Below are positions 17,468 to 26,054 of a DNA stretch of 64,000 nt, piece by piece. Below the pieces are notes generated by a model that did not search any database, was not told the DNA's origin, and saw only the letters and a list, made by a program, of their open reading frames with translations. Source of the stretch: Pseudomonadota bacterium. GTDB lineage: Bacteria; Chloroflexota; UBA6077; JAJPHF01. A program made the position numbers and the translations under genes. The DNA lies in the NCBI GenBank assembly GCA_021325365.1, contig JAJPHF010000016.1:124001-188000 (forward strand). The letters run 5' to 3'. The number at the start of each line of letters is the position of its first letter. The stretch's first letter is position 1.

Positions 17468-17779
17468 ATGCGCAAACTGCTGCCCTGGCTGGGCGCGCGC
17501 GCTGCTCCTGTCCGCCTGGTGGCGGGAGAGTGGCTCGACCGCGATGGTTTCGGCCGAGACCCCGAGCGGCATTGGCCCCGCCATGCGCCCGAATCCGACC
17601 GCGCAGAACCCCATTCAGCAGGAGAACCGGCAACCCGGCACACGGAGGTGGCAGGCGGCGGGGCTGCAGCAGTGCGCCGCATCCACCCAGTGACCGCCGG
17701 GCAGGCGATGACGGTGCCACTCACAGTCGTCGACAGCTACAGCGATTGGCCGACGTTCGTGGGACGCGGCCCGTCGTAA
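17468..17779 (+). pseudogene. small unknown gene, possibly frameshifted
   Basis: Unrecognised. ATG 17468 opens MRKLLPWLGARA, like the start of a signal peptide, and this frame stays open to the stop at 17777-17779 (103 residues). Between about 17490 and 17690 a different frame has the higher third-position GC and would continue as ALLLSAWWRESGS, a better hydrophobic core, ending at a TGA at 17691. The last 29 codons before 17779 again look coding in the first frame. Two compensating shifts, a decayed gene, or chance are all possible. A strong terminator starts 28 bases after the stop, which supports plus-strand transcription here. Confidence 0.35.
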
Positions 17780-17806
17780 CGCTCGCAGGAAAGCCCCCCA
17801 TTACGT

Positions 17807-17850
17807 GACGCCGTCCGGCCAATAACTAGCCGGGCGGCGTCCTTTATTTT
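17807..17850 (+). terminator. intrinsic terminator
   Basis: A 13-base-pair stem (17807-17819 with 17829-17841, one G-T pair), a nine-base loop and then CTTTATTTT. This is the clearest rho-independent terminator in the window. It acts on plus-strand transcripts only, since the other flank has no T-run. Confidence 0.85.
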
Positions 17851-18039
17851 CGGTAGACCGGCGAGACGTGGCGTCAGCAGGCGTGGCGGGCCACCGCGGG
17901 AACCCAGGCCCGGCTTGGCACAGAGTTCGCCGTGATGGTATGCGGGCCGCGGGCTGTGCCGGCAAGCGCCGACAGGCGCGAGCTGGGGCGCGGCAGACCG
18001 CGGGCCCACAGGCTCGCCGGCGGGCCGCCAGCCCCCAGG

Positions 18040-18933
18040 CTAAAGTCTGTTGAACGGCGCGGGCGCGTTCAGGAAGTCCAGCAGGAGCGCGTTGACGCGC
18101 TCGGGGCGATCGTTCTGGACGAAGTGGCTAGCGTCGGGCAAGCGCTCGACGCGCGCGTACGGCACCCAGGCGCGCGGCGGCGCCGCTAGCTCCCGACCAA
18201 GATAGCGGTCCTGTTCGCCCCAGATTACCAGGACGGGGCAGTCGACGCGCCGGGTCGCGCGCAAGCCCTCGCGGGGCCCTTTGCGCACGAAGGCCCGGTA
18301 GTAGTTGATAGCGCTTGTGAGCGCTCGGGGCCGGGCCATCGCCGCGATGTAGCGGGCGATATCGGCCTCAGTGAACGCGCCGGGCCGCGCGGGGTCCTGG
18401 CGGAAGACGCGGCGCAGAACGGCGAAATCGCCGACCCGGAACCAAGCCTCGGGGAGCCACGGCAGCTGGAAGAAGAAGATGTACCACGACTTCCGAAGCT
18501 GCCGCAGGGTGCGCAGGCCTTCCAGCAGCCGCACCGGGTGCGGGACGTTGAGGATGGCGAGGCGCTCCACCAGCGCCGGGTAGCGCATGGCAGCAGCCCA
18601 GGCGACACCGCCGCCCCAGTCATGGCCGACGACCGCCGCGGCGTGGCCGACGCCGCAGTGCGCGATCAGGCGAGCAACATCGCGGGCGAGACGGTCCACG
18701 TCGTAGGCGCGCACCCCGCGGGGCTTGCTGGATAGGTTGTAGCCACGCATGTCGGGCGCGACGACGCGGTAGCCCGCGGCGGCGAGGGCACCGAGCTGGT
18801 GCCGCCAGGAGTACCAGAACTCGGGAAAGCCGTGCAGCAGCACCACGAGCCGGCCCTCGCCCGCCTCAACGTAGTGCAGGCGCACGTCGTCCAGGTCGGC
18901 GTAGCGATGCGCGAGTGCCGCCTCGTCGAACAA
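18040..18933 (-). CDS. alpha/beta hydrolase, epoxide hydrolase-like
   Basis: A 297-residue alpha/beta hydrolase. HGFPEFWYSWR (34-44) is the oxyanion-hole signature of epoxide hydrolases. The nucleophile is Asp105 in GHDWGG rather than Ser, which also fits epoxide hydrolases or haloalkane dehalogenases. The acid lies in WGEQDRYLG and the base in DASHFVQNDRP. A cap domain spans about residues 130-210, including the Tyr in INYYRAF that could activate an epoxide. It is divergent from a second hydrolase at 19414. Opening of an epoxide formed during aromatic or alkene breakdown is plausible but not shown. Confidence 0.82.
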   Translation of the reverse strand: MFDEAALAHRYADLDDVRLHYVEAGEGRLVVLLHGFPEFWYSWRHQLGALAAAGYRVVAPDMRGYNLSSKPRGVRAYDVDRLARDVARLIAHCGVGHAAAVVGHDWGGGVAWAAAMRYPALVERLAILNVPHPVRLLEGLRTLRQLRKSWYIFFFQLPWLPEAWFRVGDFAVLRRVFRQDPARPGAFTEADIARYIAAMARPRALTSAINYYRAFVRKGPREGLRATRRVDCPVLVIWGEQDRYLGRELAAPPRAWVPYARVERLPDASHFVQNDRPERVNALLLDFLNAPAPFNRL

Positions 18934-19413
18934 CTGCCTACCCCGCCAATGTGAGGGAATGGTGTCAGCCGGGCGCAGTCCCCCGTTTGCGCCGGGTCGA
19001 CGCCTGGTCGTAACGAATCGTGCCCTTTACAGATTCTACCCGGCAGCGCCGCCCGCACCGGAGCCGTGGGCCGGAGCGGCAGCCACGCGCCAAATGCGCC
19101 TCGAGCGCGGGGGTATCGCTCGTTGGCGCGCCGGGCGGCAGCAGGCGTGGTCAGCCCCACGCAGAATGCGGTATCGTCGTGGCGCCGCCCGCTCGCCACC
19201 GCAGGCGATTTGCGGCGAGCGCCGCGCGGTGCCGGCCAGGATGGGCAGTCGGCCGGCTCGGATCCGGGCCTTGAGCCGGCTCAAGACTCGTATCGCCCGC
19301 GGCGCCGGTCCACCGGGCCGGCCAGGCAGCCAGCGGCGGACCGGCCAGGAGCGTCGGCGGCACACGCCGCCGCGGACGCGTTGGCGATCCGAACCGTGAC
19401 GCAGGAGAGGAAA
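18934..19413. other. 480-base divergent intergenic region
   Basis: Separates two divergent alpha/beta hydrolases. It should hold both promoters; I see no convincing -35/-10 pair. The open frames across it are Arg- and Pro-rich, lack ribosome sites, and look like GC-driven noise. No RNA gene recognised. Confidence 0.5.
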
Positions 19414-20313
19414 TTGCCTACTCGCACGCGCGACGTGACGCTCCGCCGCGGTCATACCCTGCTGAAGGGCCTGCGGCTTCATCACCTGGAGTGGGGGGGC
19501 CCCGATTGGCCGCCGCTGGTGTTACTGCACGGCATTCGCGCCCACGCTTACATCTGGAGCCGGGCCGCGCCGTACCTGGCACCGCCCTACCGCCTGCTGG
19601 CGCCGGATTTCCGTGGCCACGGGGATAGTGACTGGAGCGACGACGGTTACGGCACGCCGCACTACGTTGCAGACTTCGCGGCCTGGGTCGATGCCCAGCG
19701 GCTGGAGCGCTTCCCGCTGGTGGGCCACTCAGCTGGCGGGCGCGTGGCGGTGAGCTATGCCGCGACGCGCCCGGAGCGCGTGGAGCGGCTGGTCGTCGTG
19801 GACATGGGGCCGGACGTTGGCCCCACGCAGCCGTTCGATCCGGTCCTCGCCGCGCGCCCGCAGCGGACCTTCGACGACCTCCACCATGCGATTCGGGTGC
19901 TGCGCGAGCGTTACCCCACGATCGACGCGGCGTATCTGCGGCGGCTGGCGCGCTGGAGCGTCCGCCCGGGCCCCGATGGCCGGCTCACGTGGAAGTGGGA
20001 CAAGCGCGTCCGAGGGCAGATGCGACCGGCGGACGAGTTTCGCGCCGACCTGCGGGCGCTGCGCTGCCCGACGCTCATCGTGCGCGGCGGGGAGGCGGCC
20101 GCTCTCAGCGCCGCGAGCGCCGCCGAGATGCAGGCGCTGATCCCCGGCGAGAGCCACGTCGTGGTCGTCCCACGCACCAGCCATGTGCTCGCGGAGGAGC
20201 GGCCCGCCACCTTCGCGGCCGTGGTGCGCGAGTTCCTGAGTGGGGCCGCGGAGCCAACGGATAACGCCGCCGCCGTAGGCCTCGGGGTTACGCCGGACGG
20301 AGGAGGCGCTTGA
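19414..20313 (+). CDS. alpha/beta hydrolase
   Basis: A 299-residue alpha/beta hydrolase with a Ser nucleophile: Ser106 in GHSAGG. The oxyanion strand is LVLLHGIRAHAYIW, the DFRGHGDSDW loop is typical, and the base is the His in PRTSHVLAEERP. It therefore differs from its Asp-type neighbour and is more likely an esterase, lactonase or C-C hydrolase. The start is uncertain: TTG 19414 follows GGAGAGG closely, while GTG 19396 lies before that site. The 3' end overlaps the convergent SCP2-like gene by 26 bases. Confidence 0.75.
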   Translation: MPTRTRDVTLRRGHTLLKGLRLHHLEWGGPDWPPLVLLHGIRAHAYIWSRAAPYLAPPYRLLAPDFRGHGDSDWSDDGYGTPHYVADFAAWVDAQRLERFPLVGHSAGGRVAVSYAATRPERVERLVVVDMGPDVGPTQPFDPVLAARPQRTFDDLHHAIRVLRERYPTIDAAYLRRLARWSVRPGPDGRLTWKWDKRVRGQMRPADEFRADLRALRCPTLIVRGGEAAALSAASAAEMQALIPGESHVVVVPRTSHVLAEERPATFAAVVREFLSGAAEPTDNAAAVGLGVTPDGGGA

Positions 20314-20643
20314 GACGCAGGGCGAGCCAGGGCTTGCGGCCGCCGGCCCGCATCTGCCCGCGCAGGATGGCGGGCCACTGGCCGGCGCGGCCGTAGGCGA
20401 TGAGCAGGGAGGGCACGGGCGCCACGGTGAGGCGGCAGTCCACGCGGCCCGCCGCGGGCGGCTCGACGCGAAGCGCGCCGCGCGCGAAGTGGCAGACGAA
20501 GCGCGGCCCGCCCCGAACGGCGATCTCGTAGCGCACGTCGGCGTCGCGGGCGGCCGCTTGCAGCGCCCCGTTGGTGCGGGCCTGCGGGACGAGCATAGCC
20601 GGCCGCGCCGCCGACGGGGGGGGCTCTCGATCGCCGCACTCAT
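20288..20643 (-). CDS. SCP2-like sterol carrier domain protein, apparently frameshifted
   Basis: The readable part (MLVPQARTNGALQ onward, 102 residues from ATG 20596) resembles an SCP2 domain: a charged strand region, GRVDCRLTVAPV, then GQMRAGGRKPWLALRLKRLL. ATG 20596 has no ribosome site. The ATG at 20643 overlaps the stop of the upstream flavoprotein gene (ATGA) and has a strong GGAGGTGGTGA ahead of it, but a run of eight C (minus strand, 20616-20623) puts it out of frame with the SCP2 part. One more or two fewer C would join them. A sequencing slip, phase variation, or a recent mutation are the options. SCP2 domains bind lipids or hydrophobic ligands. Confidence 0.6.
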
Positions 20644-22124
20644 GCGCTCACCACCTCCAGGGCCGGCTGGTCGGGGAAGGGGGTGGTCGTCGGCGGCACG
20701 CCGTCGTCGTGCCCATCCCGTGCCGCAAGCAGCGCCGGCAGCAGCACGTTGGGCCGGAACAGCGTGCTGGGCGGCGCGAGCAGGTTGAGCACCTGGCCGA
20801 ACGCCCGGTTCACGGTCACGTTGTCGGTCGCCGCCAGGTTCACGCGGTCGAGGTACCGGTGCAGCAGGCGGGTGACGACGCCGGGCCGCGCGCCCTCGGT
20901 GGTCGGGTAGCGCAGGTCTTCGCCGGTCGCCATGAGCCACGGGGTCGCGCTGCTTTCGGCCACGGCCTGCTGGAAGCGCCGCGCGAGCCCGGTCAGGTCG
21001 CCGTCGGGCTGGCGGCGCTCCTGGGCGCGCAGGCAGCGGTGGAGGGCCAGCGCGTCGACGGCCGCCACGGTCATGCCCTGGCCATAGATGGGATTGAAAG
21101 CGCAGACGGCATCGCCGCTGACCAGGAGCCGCTCGGGCCAGCGGCGCAGGCGCTCGTAGTGGCGCAACTGGTTCTCGGTGCGGCGATAGCCGACGATGGG
21201 CGAGAGGGGCCGCGCGCGACGGATGACCTCGTACATGATGGGGCTGCGCAGGCGGCGCGCGAAGGCCAGGTAGCCCGCCTCGTCGAGGGGCGGCGCGTCG
21301 CCGCCGATGCCCGCGAGCGTGACCAGCCAGCGCTCGCCCTCGACCGGGAACAGCGCGCCGCCCCGAGGGATGCTGGGGGGCTTGGCGTTGAAGAACAGGC
21401 CCTTCCAGTCAGCCTGAAAGCCCCCGGGCGGCGCGTAGTAGCGGCTGGCGTAGGCTAGGAACGAGTTGATGCGCGTCTCGGCGGGAGGCTCGTAGCCGAG
21501 CGCCTCCAGCCAGCGCGGCGTGTGCGAGCCGCGGCCGCTGGCGTCGACCACGAGATCGGCGGCCAGGCGCTGGGTGGGGGCGAGGCCGTCCGCGCTGCCG
21601 CCGCGCGCCCGGAGCTCGACGCCGGTGATGGCCGTGCCGTCGGGACTCGCCACGAGCCCGACGACGTCGTGCGCCGGCAGGAAGGCGAGGCGGGGCGAGG
21701 CGGCCAGGCGACGCCGCACGCACCACTCCAGCAGCTCGCGGCTCATCGACACGAACGGCGTGCCGGGGGTGAACCGCTTGGACCAGCCCGCCGGCATGAG
21801 CCAGAGCATCTCCGTCGGCCACATGATCGTCGGCGCCCCCGCGGCGGCCAGCTCGGCCAGCAGGCCGGGGAAGAAGCGCTCCATGAGCTGCTGGCCTCGC
21901 CCCAGCAGGACGTGGACGTGGCGCGATTGCGGCACGCCCTTGCGGAACTCGGGCGCGTCGGGGAAGGTGTCGCGCTCGACGAGGGTCACGCGGTCGAAGT
22001 GGGCGGCGAGCACCCGCGCCGCTAGCAGCCCGGCCATGCTGCCGCCGACGACGATGGCGTGACCGCGGCCGGCGCGCGAGAACGATGGCGCAACGCTGGG
22101 GCCGCCGCCTTGTGCATCAGTCAT
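20640..22124 (-). CDS. FAD-dependent oxidoreductase (geranylgeranyl reductase/halogenase-like fold)
   Basis: A 494-residue flavoprotein. The nucleotide fold AIVVGGSMAGLLAARVLA is at residues 23-40. LVVDASGRGSHTPRWL is the mid motif and LLVSGDAVCAFNPIYGQGM the second FAD motif, the pattern of the monooxygenase/geranylgeranyl reductase superfamily. No Lys typical of the flavin halogenases was located. ATG 22124 begins a low-complexity leader of about 20 residues. The stop overlaps the start of the SCP2-like gene by the ATGA arrangement, so the two are translationally coupled; a lipid-like or hydrophobic substrate carried by the SCP2 domain would fit. Confidence 0.75.
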   Translation of the reverse strand: MTDAQGGGPSVAPSFSRAGRGHAIVVGGSMAGLLAARVLAAHFDRVTLVERDTFPDAPEFRKGVPQSRHVHVLLGRGQQLMERFFPGLLAELAAAGAPTIMWPTEMLWLMPAGWSKRFTPGTPFVSMSRELLEWCVRRRLAASPRLAFLPAHDVVGLVASPDGTAITGVELRARGGSADGLAPTQRLAADLVVDASGRGSHTPRWLEALGYEPPAETRINSFLAYASRYYAPPGGFQADWKGLFFNAKPPSIPRGGALFPVEGERWLVTLAGIGGDAPPLDEAGYLAFARRLRSPIMYEVIRRARPLSPIVGYRRTENQLRHYERLRRWPERLLVSGDAVCAFNPIYGQGMTVAAVDALALHRCLRAQERRQPDGDLTGLARRFQQAVAESSATPWLMATGEDLRYPTTEGARPGVVTRLLHRYLDRVNLAATDNVTVNRAFGQVLNLLAPPSTLFRPNVLLPALLAARDGHDDGVPPTTTPFPDQPALEVVSA

Positions 22125-22170
22125 CGTTAATCTCCTCTAAGTGGCAGCGCCGGAATCCCGGCCGGGTGGC

Positions 22171-22200
22171 GCCCGGGCAGGGCGCAGCAAGCAGCGCCCC
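22171..22200. repeat. GGGCGC hairpin repeat
   Basis: GGGCAGGGCGC, a short loop and GCGCCCC; nearly the same 30 bases recur at 24558-24587. Confidence 0.6.
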
Positions 22201-22336
22201 GTCCCTATCCCGTCTCAGGTACGTTAGATGCCCGTGCCCGGATCAAATTCGGATCGCGGGGCGCTCTGAATCTCTGTGGTGGCGCCTCGCCAGCTCTCCA
22301 GTTAGGGGACGAAGCTGCCCGATGCCGCGTGACAGC

Positions 22337-23956
22337 CTACGGCAGCGCGGACCAGAGGGCGCGCACGTCGTGCGGCTGCCACCAGGGCACGAGGCCGAGG
22401 TCGCGCGCGATGACGCCCGCCGCGTTGTAGCCGGGCGCGCCGGTGATGTTGCCGCCCGGGTGGCACGACGAGCCGCAGAGGTACAGCCCCGCGATCGGCG
22501 TGCGGTACTGGGCCAGCTCGGGCAGGGGGCGCTTGTCGAGCGCCTGCTCGGCGTTCAGCTCGCCCACCATCCAGTCGCCGCGGCGCATGTTCGGGTCGTG
22601 GCGCTCGATGTCGAGCGGTGTCGTCGACGACCTCGCGATGATGTTGCGCTCGTCCAGGTTCGGCGCGTACTCGCGCCAGCGCGCCAGCTGCCGCTCCAGG
22701 AACTCCTCGCGGATGGCGTCCCAGCGCGCTGGGCCGCCATCGGCCAGGTCGTAGGGGGCGAGCTGCCAGGTGAAGGCGCAGTGCATGCCCGGCGGCGCTT
22801 GCGAGGGGTCATGGACCGTGAGGCAGGCGCCGTTCATGAAGGGCTTGCGCGGGAGCCGGCCGGCGCGGCAGTCGGCGTAGAGGTCGCGCACGTCCTGGTA
22901 CTCGTCCAGCCCGACGATGTACATGCACGTCCGGTCGACGTCGGGGCAGCGCGCGGCGGCGGTGTAGCGCGGCGGCTCGCGGAGCGCGAGGTTGACGGCG
23001 AAGATAGGGGTGGTGGGCGAGTAGCGGAAGCCGCCAACGCGCTGGGCGAAGTCGGGCGCGATCGCGTCCTCGCCCACCAGCCGCAGGAACGTCTCCTGCG
23101 GGTTCACGTTGCTGGCGATGAACTTCCTGGCGCGCACCTCGGTGCCGTCCGCCAGCAGCACGCCCGCCGCGCGGCCATCCTCGACCAGGATGCGCTCGAC
23201 GCCGTTCGCCTCGATCACGTCGCCGCCGGCCGCGACCACCATGTTGGCCAGCTGGTCGGCAAGGTGGTGGGAGGTGCCCTTGCAGAGCTGGGGGTTCACG
23301 CCCCAGGCGATCATCCCCGGCACGAGAAAGCCGAGGCCGTGGGCGTCGATCTCGAAGCCGCGCATGACGGCGAGGAAGGCGATGAACGCCTGGACCTGCG
23401 GGTTCTCGAAGTGGTCGAGGATGAAGTCTTCGAGGCTGCGGTCGGCGTAGCGCAGGTACTCGCGGCCCACCTCGCTGCGCTCCAACAGCTCGCGCTTCTC
23501 CGCGAACGGGACCGGCGGCGCGTAGGTCTCGGGGAAGATGATCTGCTGGACGACGGGGCGGAAGCGCTGGTGAATCTCGCGGAAGGCGCGCGCGTCGGCG
23601 GCCGAGAACTCGGCGAGGGACGCGCAGGTCCGGTCGAGGTCGGCGTACCAGCGGAGGCTGCGACCATCGGGGAGCAGCATCGACACGCCTAGCTCGGGCG
23701 CGACGTACTCCACGTCGAAGTCGGCCATGCCGAGGTCGTCGAACCACGGAAGGCCCTTGGCGCCGCGGTGGAAGACGGAATGGATGTTGTGCCAGAAGCC
23801 GGGCGCCTTGGGATCCTCGTGGGCGTCGAGGCCGCCGCCCAGCTCGACCATCCGCTCGACGACGAGCATCTTCAGGCCGGCCCGCGCCAGGTAGCCCATG
23901 CAGATGAGGCCGTTGTGGCCCGCCCCGATGACGATCCCGTCGTACTCGAGCGCCAT
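22337..23956 (-). CDS. phytoene dehydrogenase-like FAD oxidoreductase
   Basis: A 539-residue NAD(P)/FAD protein of the CrtI/COG1233 group. The dinucleotide motif IVIGAGHNGLICMGYLARAG begins at residue 8, with Glu at the second strand end (VVERM). The C-terminal FAD motif is LYLCGSSCHPGGNITGAPGYNAA, as in carotenoid desaturases and the pyridine nucleotide-disulfide oxidoreductase domain protein 2 group. ATG 23956 has GGGGAG upstream; a GTG 15 bases earlier would include it. No other carotenoid gene is present here, so a desaturase in carotenoid synthesis is not supported by context. Confidence 0.8.
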   Translation of the reverse strand: MALEYDGIVIGAGHNGLICMGYLARAGLKMLVVERMVELGGGLDAHEDPKAPGFWHNIHSVFHRGAKGLPWFDDLGMADFDVEYVAPELGVSMLLPDGRSLRWYADLDRTCASLAEFSAADARAFREIHQRFRPVVQQIIFPETYAPPVPFAEKRELLERSEVGREYLRYADRSLEDFILDHFENPQVQAFIAFLAVMRGFEIDAHGLGFLVPGMIAWGVNPQLCKGTSHHLADQLANMVVAAGGDVIEANGVERILVEDGRAAGVLLADGTEVRARKFIASNVNPQETFLRLVGEDAIAPDFAQRVGGFRYSPTTPIFAVNLALREPPRYTAAARCPDVDRTCMYIVGLDEYQDVRDLYADCRAGRLPRKPFMNGACLTVHDPSQAPPGMHCAFTWQLAPYDLADGGPARWDAIREEFLERQLARWREYAPNLDERNIIARSSTTPLDIERHDPNMRRGDWMVGELNAEQALDKRPLPELAQYRTPIAGLYLCGSSCHPGGNITGAPGYNAAGVIARDLGLVPWWQPHDVRALWSALP

Positions 23957-24400
23957 GCGCCTGCTCCCCACCGCCGACTCGCCGCGTGGCCCGCGCGGGC
24001 CCGGCGTCGGACTGTACCATGCGGGGCAGGCGGGCGCTAGCGCCCGTGCCGCCTCGGGCGGCCCCCGCGCTTTCGAAGCGCGTCGTAGCGACGCCCGCGA
24101 GCGCGCCGTTGGCCCACCCGCAGGGGCGTGAGTTTAGCCGAGGAACGGTCAAACGATGCTCCTTCCCGGGTGGTTAATTGCTAGGCCGGGCGCGGGACCG
24201 GGCGGGCGGGTCGGGCGCGGAAGATCGCATCGTTTGCCCCGTACGATACTCCCCCGGACGCTCCGCCGCGGGCCGGGCCGGCGGGGGAGTGCCCCGGGCC
24301 GGGCGCAGGCGGCGGGCGCGGGGGGAGGCGTGTACGGGGAATGCCGGCGACCACGTCGTGCCGGACGGCCACCGCTCGGCTGCGCGCCTCGCGGCCTCTC

Positions 24401-24438
24401 TATAGTGGTTTGCAGCTTGGGTGAGCGGTCGGCAACCG
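24401..24438. repeat. 38-nt dispersed repeat, copy 2 (inverted)
   Basis: Reverse complement of 12313-12350 with three mismatches. Confidence 0.8.
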
Positions 24439-24465
24439 CCGGGCTGCTCCGACCCGGCGGTTGCC
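24431..24465. repeat. 13-bp perfect hairpin
   Basis: GGCAACCGCCGGG and CCCGGCGGTTGCC around a nine-base loop. It overlaps the right end of the 38-nt repeat and abuts the palindrome at 24466. Confidence 0.75.
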
Positions 24466-24507
24466 CTACTGGGGCGCGCCCTCACCCCGGCCCTCTCCCA
24501 AGGGGAG
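24466..24507. repeat. CCCTCACC palindromic repeat, copy 1
   Basis: CTACTGGGGCGCGCCCTCAC followed by CCTCTCCCAAGGGGAGAGG. The first 23 bases are identical to the copy at 35853, and the core recurs at 52305 and 52422. Confidence 0.8.
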
Positions 24508-24557
24508 AGGAGGGACGTCCCTTACCGGATTCGATATGACACCGGCCCGATTGGCCG

Positions 24558-24587
24558 ACCGGGCAGGGCGCGGCGAGCAGCGCCCCT
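24558..24587. repeat. GGGCGC hairpin repeat
   Basis: Second copy of the element at 22171-22200, ending CGCCCCTAC. Confidence 0.6.
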
Positions 24588-24702
24588 ACAAGAGATGGCA
24601 TTGGCGAGGGGCGGTCGTCCGGGGAGGGTGGCGGGCGGCGATGGTGGGAGGGCGGCTCGCGGGGTGGCGGCAGGCTATCCTGGTCAGACAGGAGGTGACG
24701 TG

Positions 24703-25521
24703 ATGGATGCGTCGAGCGGCTTTCGGGACTTCGAGCACGCCGGCTGGGAGGGCGCGGCCGAGGCGTATGCCGAGCACTGGGGCGCGCTGACGAGCCAGAG
24801 CGTGGGGCCGCTGCTGGACGCGGTGGGCGCGGGGCCCGGGGTGACGCTGCTCGATGTGGCGAGCGGACCGGGCTACGTGGCGGCCGCGGCGGCCGCACGC
24901 GGCGCGCGGGCGACCGGCGTGGATTTCTCGGCGGTGATGGTTGCGGCCGCCCAGCGGCGCTATCCGAGGGTGACGTTCCGGGAGGGCGAGGCGGACGCGC
25001 TGCCGTTTCCCGACGCGACCTTCGACGCCGTGACGATTGCCTACGGCCTGCTGCACTTCGAGCGGCCCGACCAGGCGCTCGCCGAGGCATATCGCGTGCT
25101 GCGGCCCGGCGGGCGGGTGGCGTTCACGGTCTGGGCGACACCGGATCAGGCGGTGGGGTTCGACATCATCCTGCGGGCGGTGCAGGCGCACGGCGACCCG
25201 GACGTGGCGCTGCCGCCCGCGCCGCCGTTCTTCCGCTTCAGCGACGCCGCCGAGTGCCGCCGCGCGCTGGAGGCGGTAGGCTTCCGCGACGCGACCGTCG
25301 GCCAGCTGCCGCAGGTGTGGCGCCTGGACTCGCCCGACCAGTTCTTCGCGGCGATGCAGCACGGCACGGTGCGCACGGCGGGACTGCTGCGCGCGCAGAC
25401 GCCAGCGGCGCTCGCGGCCATCGGCGCAGCCGTGCGCGCCGCTGGCGCGGCCTACCAGCACGGGGCGACGCTGGAGGTGCCGATGCCGGCCGTGCTGGCG
25501 CGGGCAGTCAAGCCAGGCTAG
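24703..25521 (+). CDS. class I SAM-dependent methyltransferase (UbiE/type 11)
   Basis: A 272-residue methyltransferase. Motif I is TLLDVASGPGY (residues 48-58), the acidic end of strand 2 is TGVDFS, motif II is FPDATFDAVTIAYGLLHF, and motif III is RVLRPGGRVAFTVW. ATG 24703 is six bases after GGAGGT; a GTG directly before it is too close to that site. It stands alone between a repeat-rich gap and a convergent VOC gene. The methyl acceptor is unknown; relatives act on quinones, sterols and small acids. Confidence 0.85.
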   Translation: MDASSGFRDFEHAGWEGAAEAYAEHWGALTSQSVGPLLDAVGAGPGVTLLDVASGPGYVAAAAAARGARATGVDFSAVMVAAAQRRYPRVTFREGEADALPFPDATFDAVTIAYGLLHFERPDQALAEAYRVLRPGGRVAFTVWATPDQAVGFDIILRAVQAHGDPDVALPPAPPFFRFSDAAECRRALEAVGFRDATVGQLPQVWRLDSPDQFFAAMQHGTVRTAGLLRAQTPAALAAIGAAVRAAGAAYQHGATLEVPMPAVLARAVKPG

Positions 25522-25559
25522 CGTGTCGTCAGGTTGGTGGGTCCTTGGCCACGGCCACG

Positions 25560-26054
25560 TCAGGAGTCCGCGGGGAGGGGGCTGGTGGTGATCTCCAGCA
25601 AGGCGCCGTCCGGGTCGTGAACGTACAGCGCATGGTCGGCTACCTGCGCGGGGCCGACGTTGGCGATGCCCCGCGCTTCAACTCGCGCGCGGATGGCGGC
25701 GAACTGCTCGGCCGCCACCGAGATGGCGACGTGGTGCATGCCGCCGACCGACTCCCGCGTGGGCGGCATCGGGTGCTCGGGGAAGTCGAAGAAGGCGAGC
25801 TGGTTGCCGTGGCCCACGTCGAAGAAGAAGTGGGTCGAGCTGGCCAGGTCACGATTTTGGAACAGCCGCACGAGCGGAAAGCCCATCACCTCGGTGTAGA
25901 ACTGAATGGTGCGCTCGATGTCGGAGCAGATCAGCACGAGGTGGTTGATGCCGCGGGCGCTCGTGGGCGCGGGCGCCGCGCCGGGCTGGAGATAGCGTTG
26001 GCGCAGTGCCTCGCGCCGCGCCTCGTAGTCCACGGTCGGGTCAGTGGCAGCCAT
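25560..26054 (-). CDS. VOC family protein (glyoxalase/extradiol dioxygenase fold)
   Basis: A 164-residue protein with two beta-alpha-beta-beta-beta units. The first begins INHLVLICSDIERTIQFYTEVMGF with His38, the second GMHHVAISV, and the C terminus ALYVHDPDGALLEIT carries the usual terminal Glu ligand. These residues can hold one divalent metal. The family includes glyoxalases, extradiol dioxygenases and fosfomycin resistance proteins; length and the HDPDG end fit the dioxygenase or glyoxalase branch without deciding between them. Start at ATG 26054; it is convergent with the methyltransferase gene. Confidence 0.82.
   Translation of the reverse strand: MAATDPTVDYEARREALRQRYLQPGAAPAPTSARGINHLVLICSDIERTIQFYTEVMGFPLVRLFQNRDLASSTHFFFDVGHGNQLAFFDFPEHPMPPTRESVGGMHHVAISVAAEQFAAIRARVEARGIANVGPAQVADHALYVHDPDGALLEITTSPLPADS

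Larger units (their letters stand above)
23957..24702. other. 746-base repeat-rich gap
   Basis: No credible gene. It is a patchwork of dispersed elements: the 38-nt repeat (24401-24438), a 13-base-pair hairpin (24431-24443 with 24453-24465), the CCCTCACC palindrome (24466-24507) and a GGGCGC hairpin (24558-24587). The promoter of the methyltransferase at 24703 must lie at its right end. Confidence 0.6.

Noticed and set aside
15688..17724. 678-codon reading of the third binding protein with an extra 319 residues
   Set aside because: The extension reads through the tRNA antisense and lacks any domain; the lipoprotein signal starts at 16767.
24156..24539. Open frames in the 746-base gap before the methyltransferase
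   Set aside because: They are Gly/Arg/Pro-rich, run across dispersed palindromes and have no ribosome sites.
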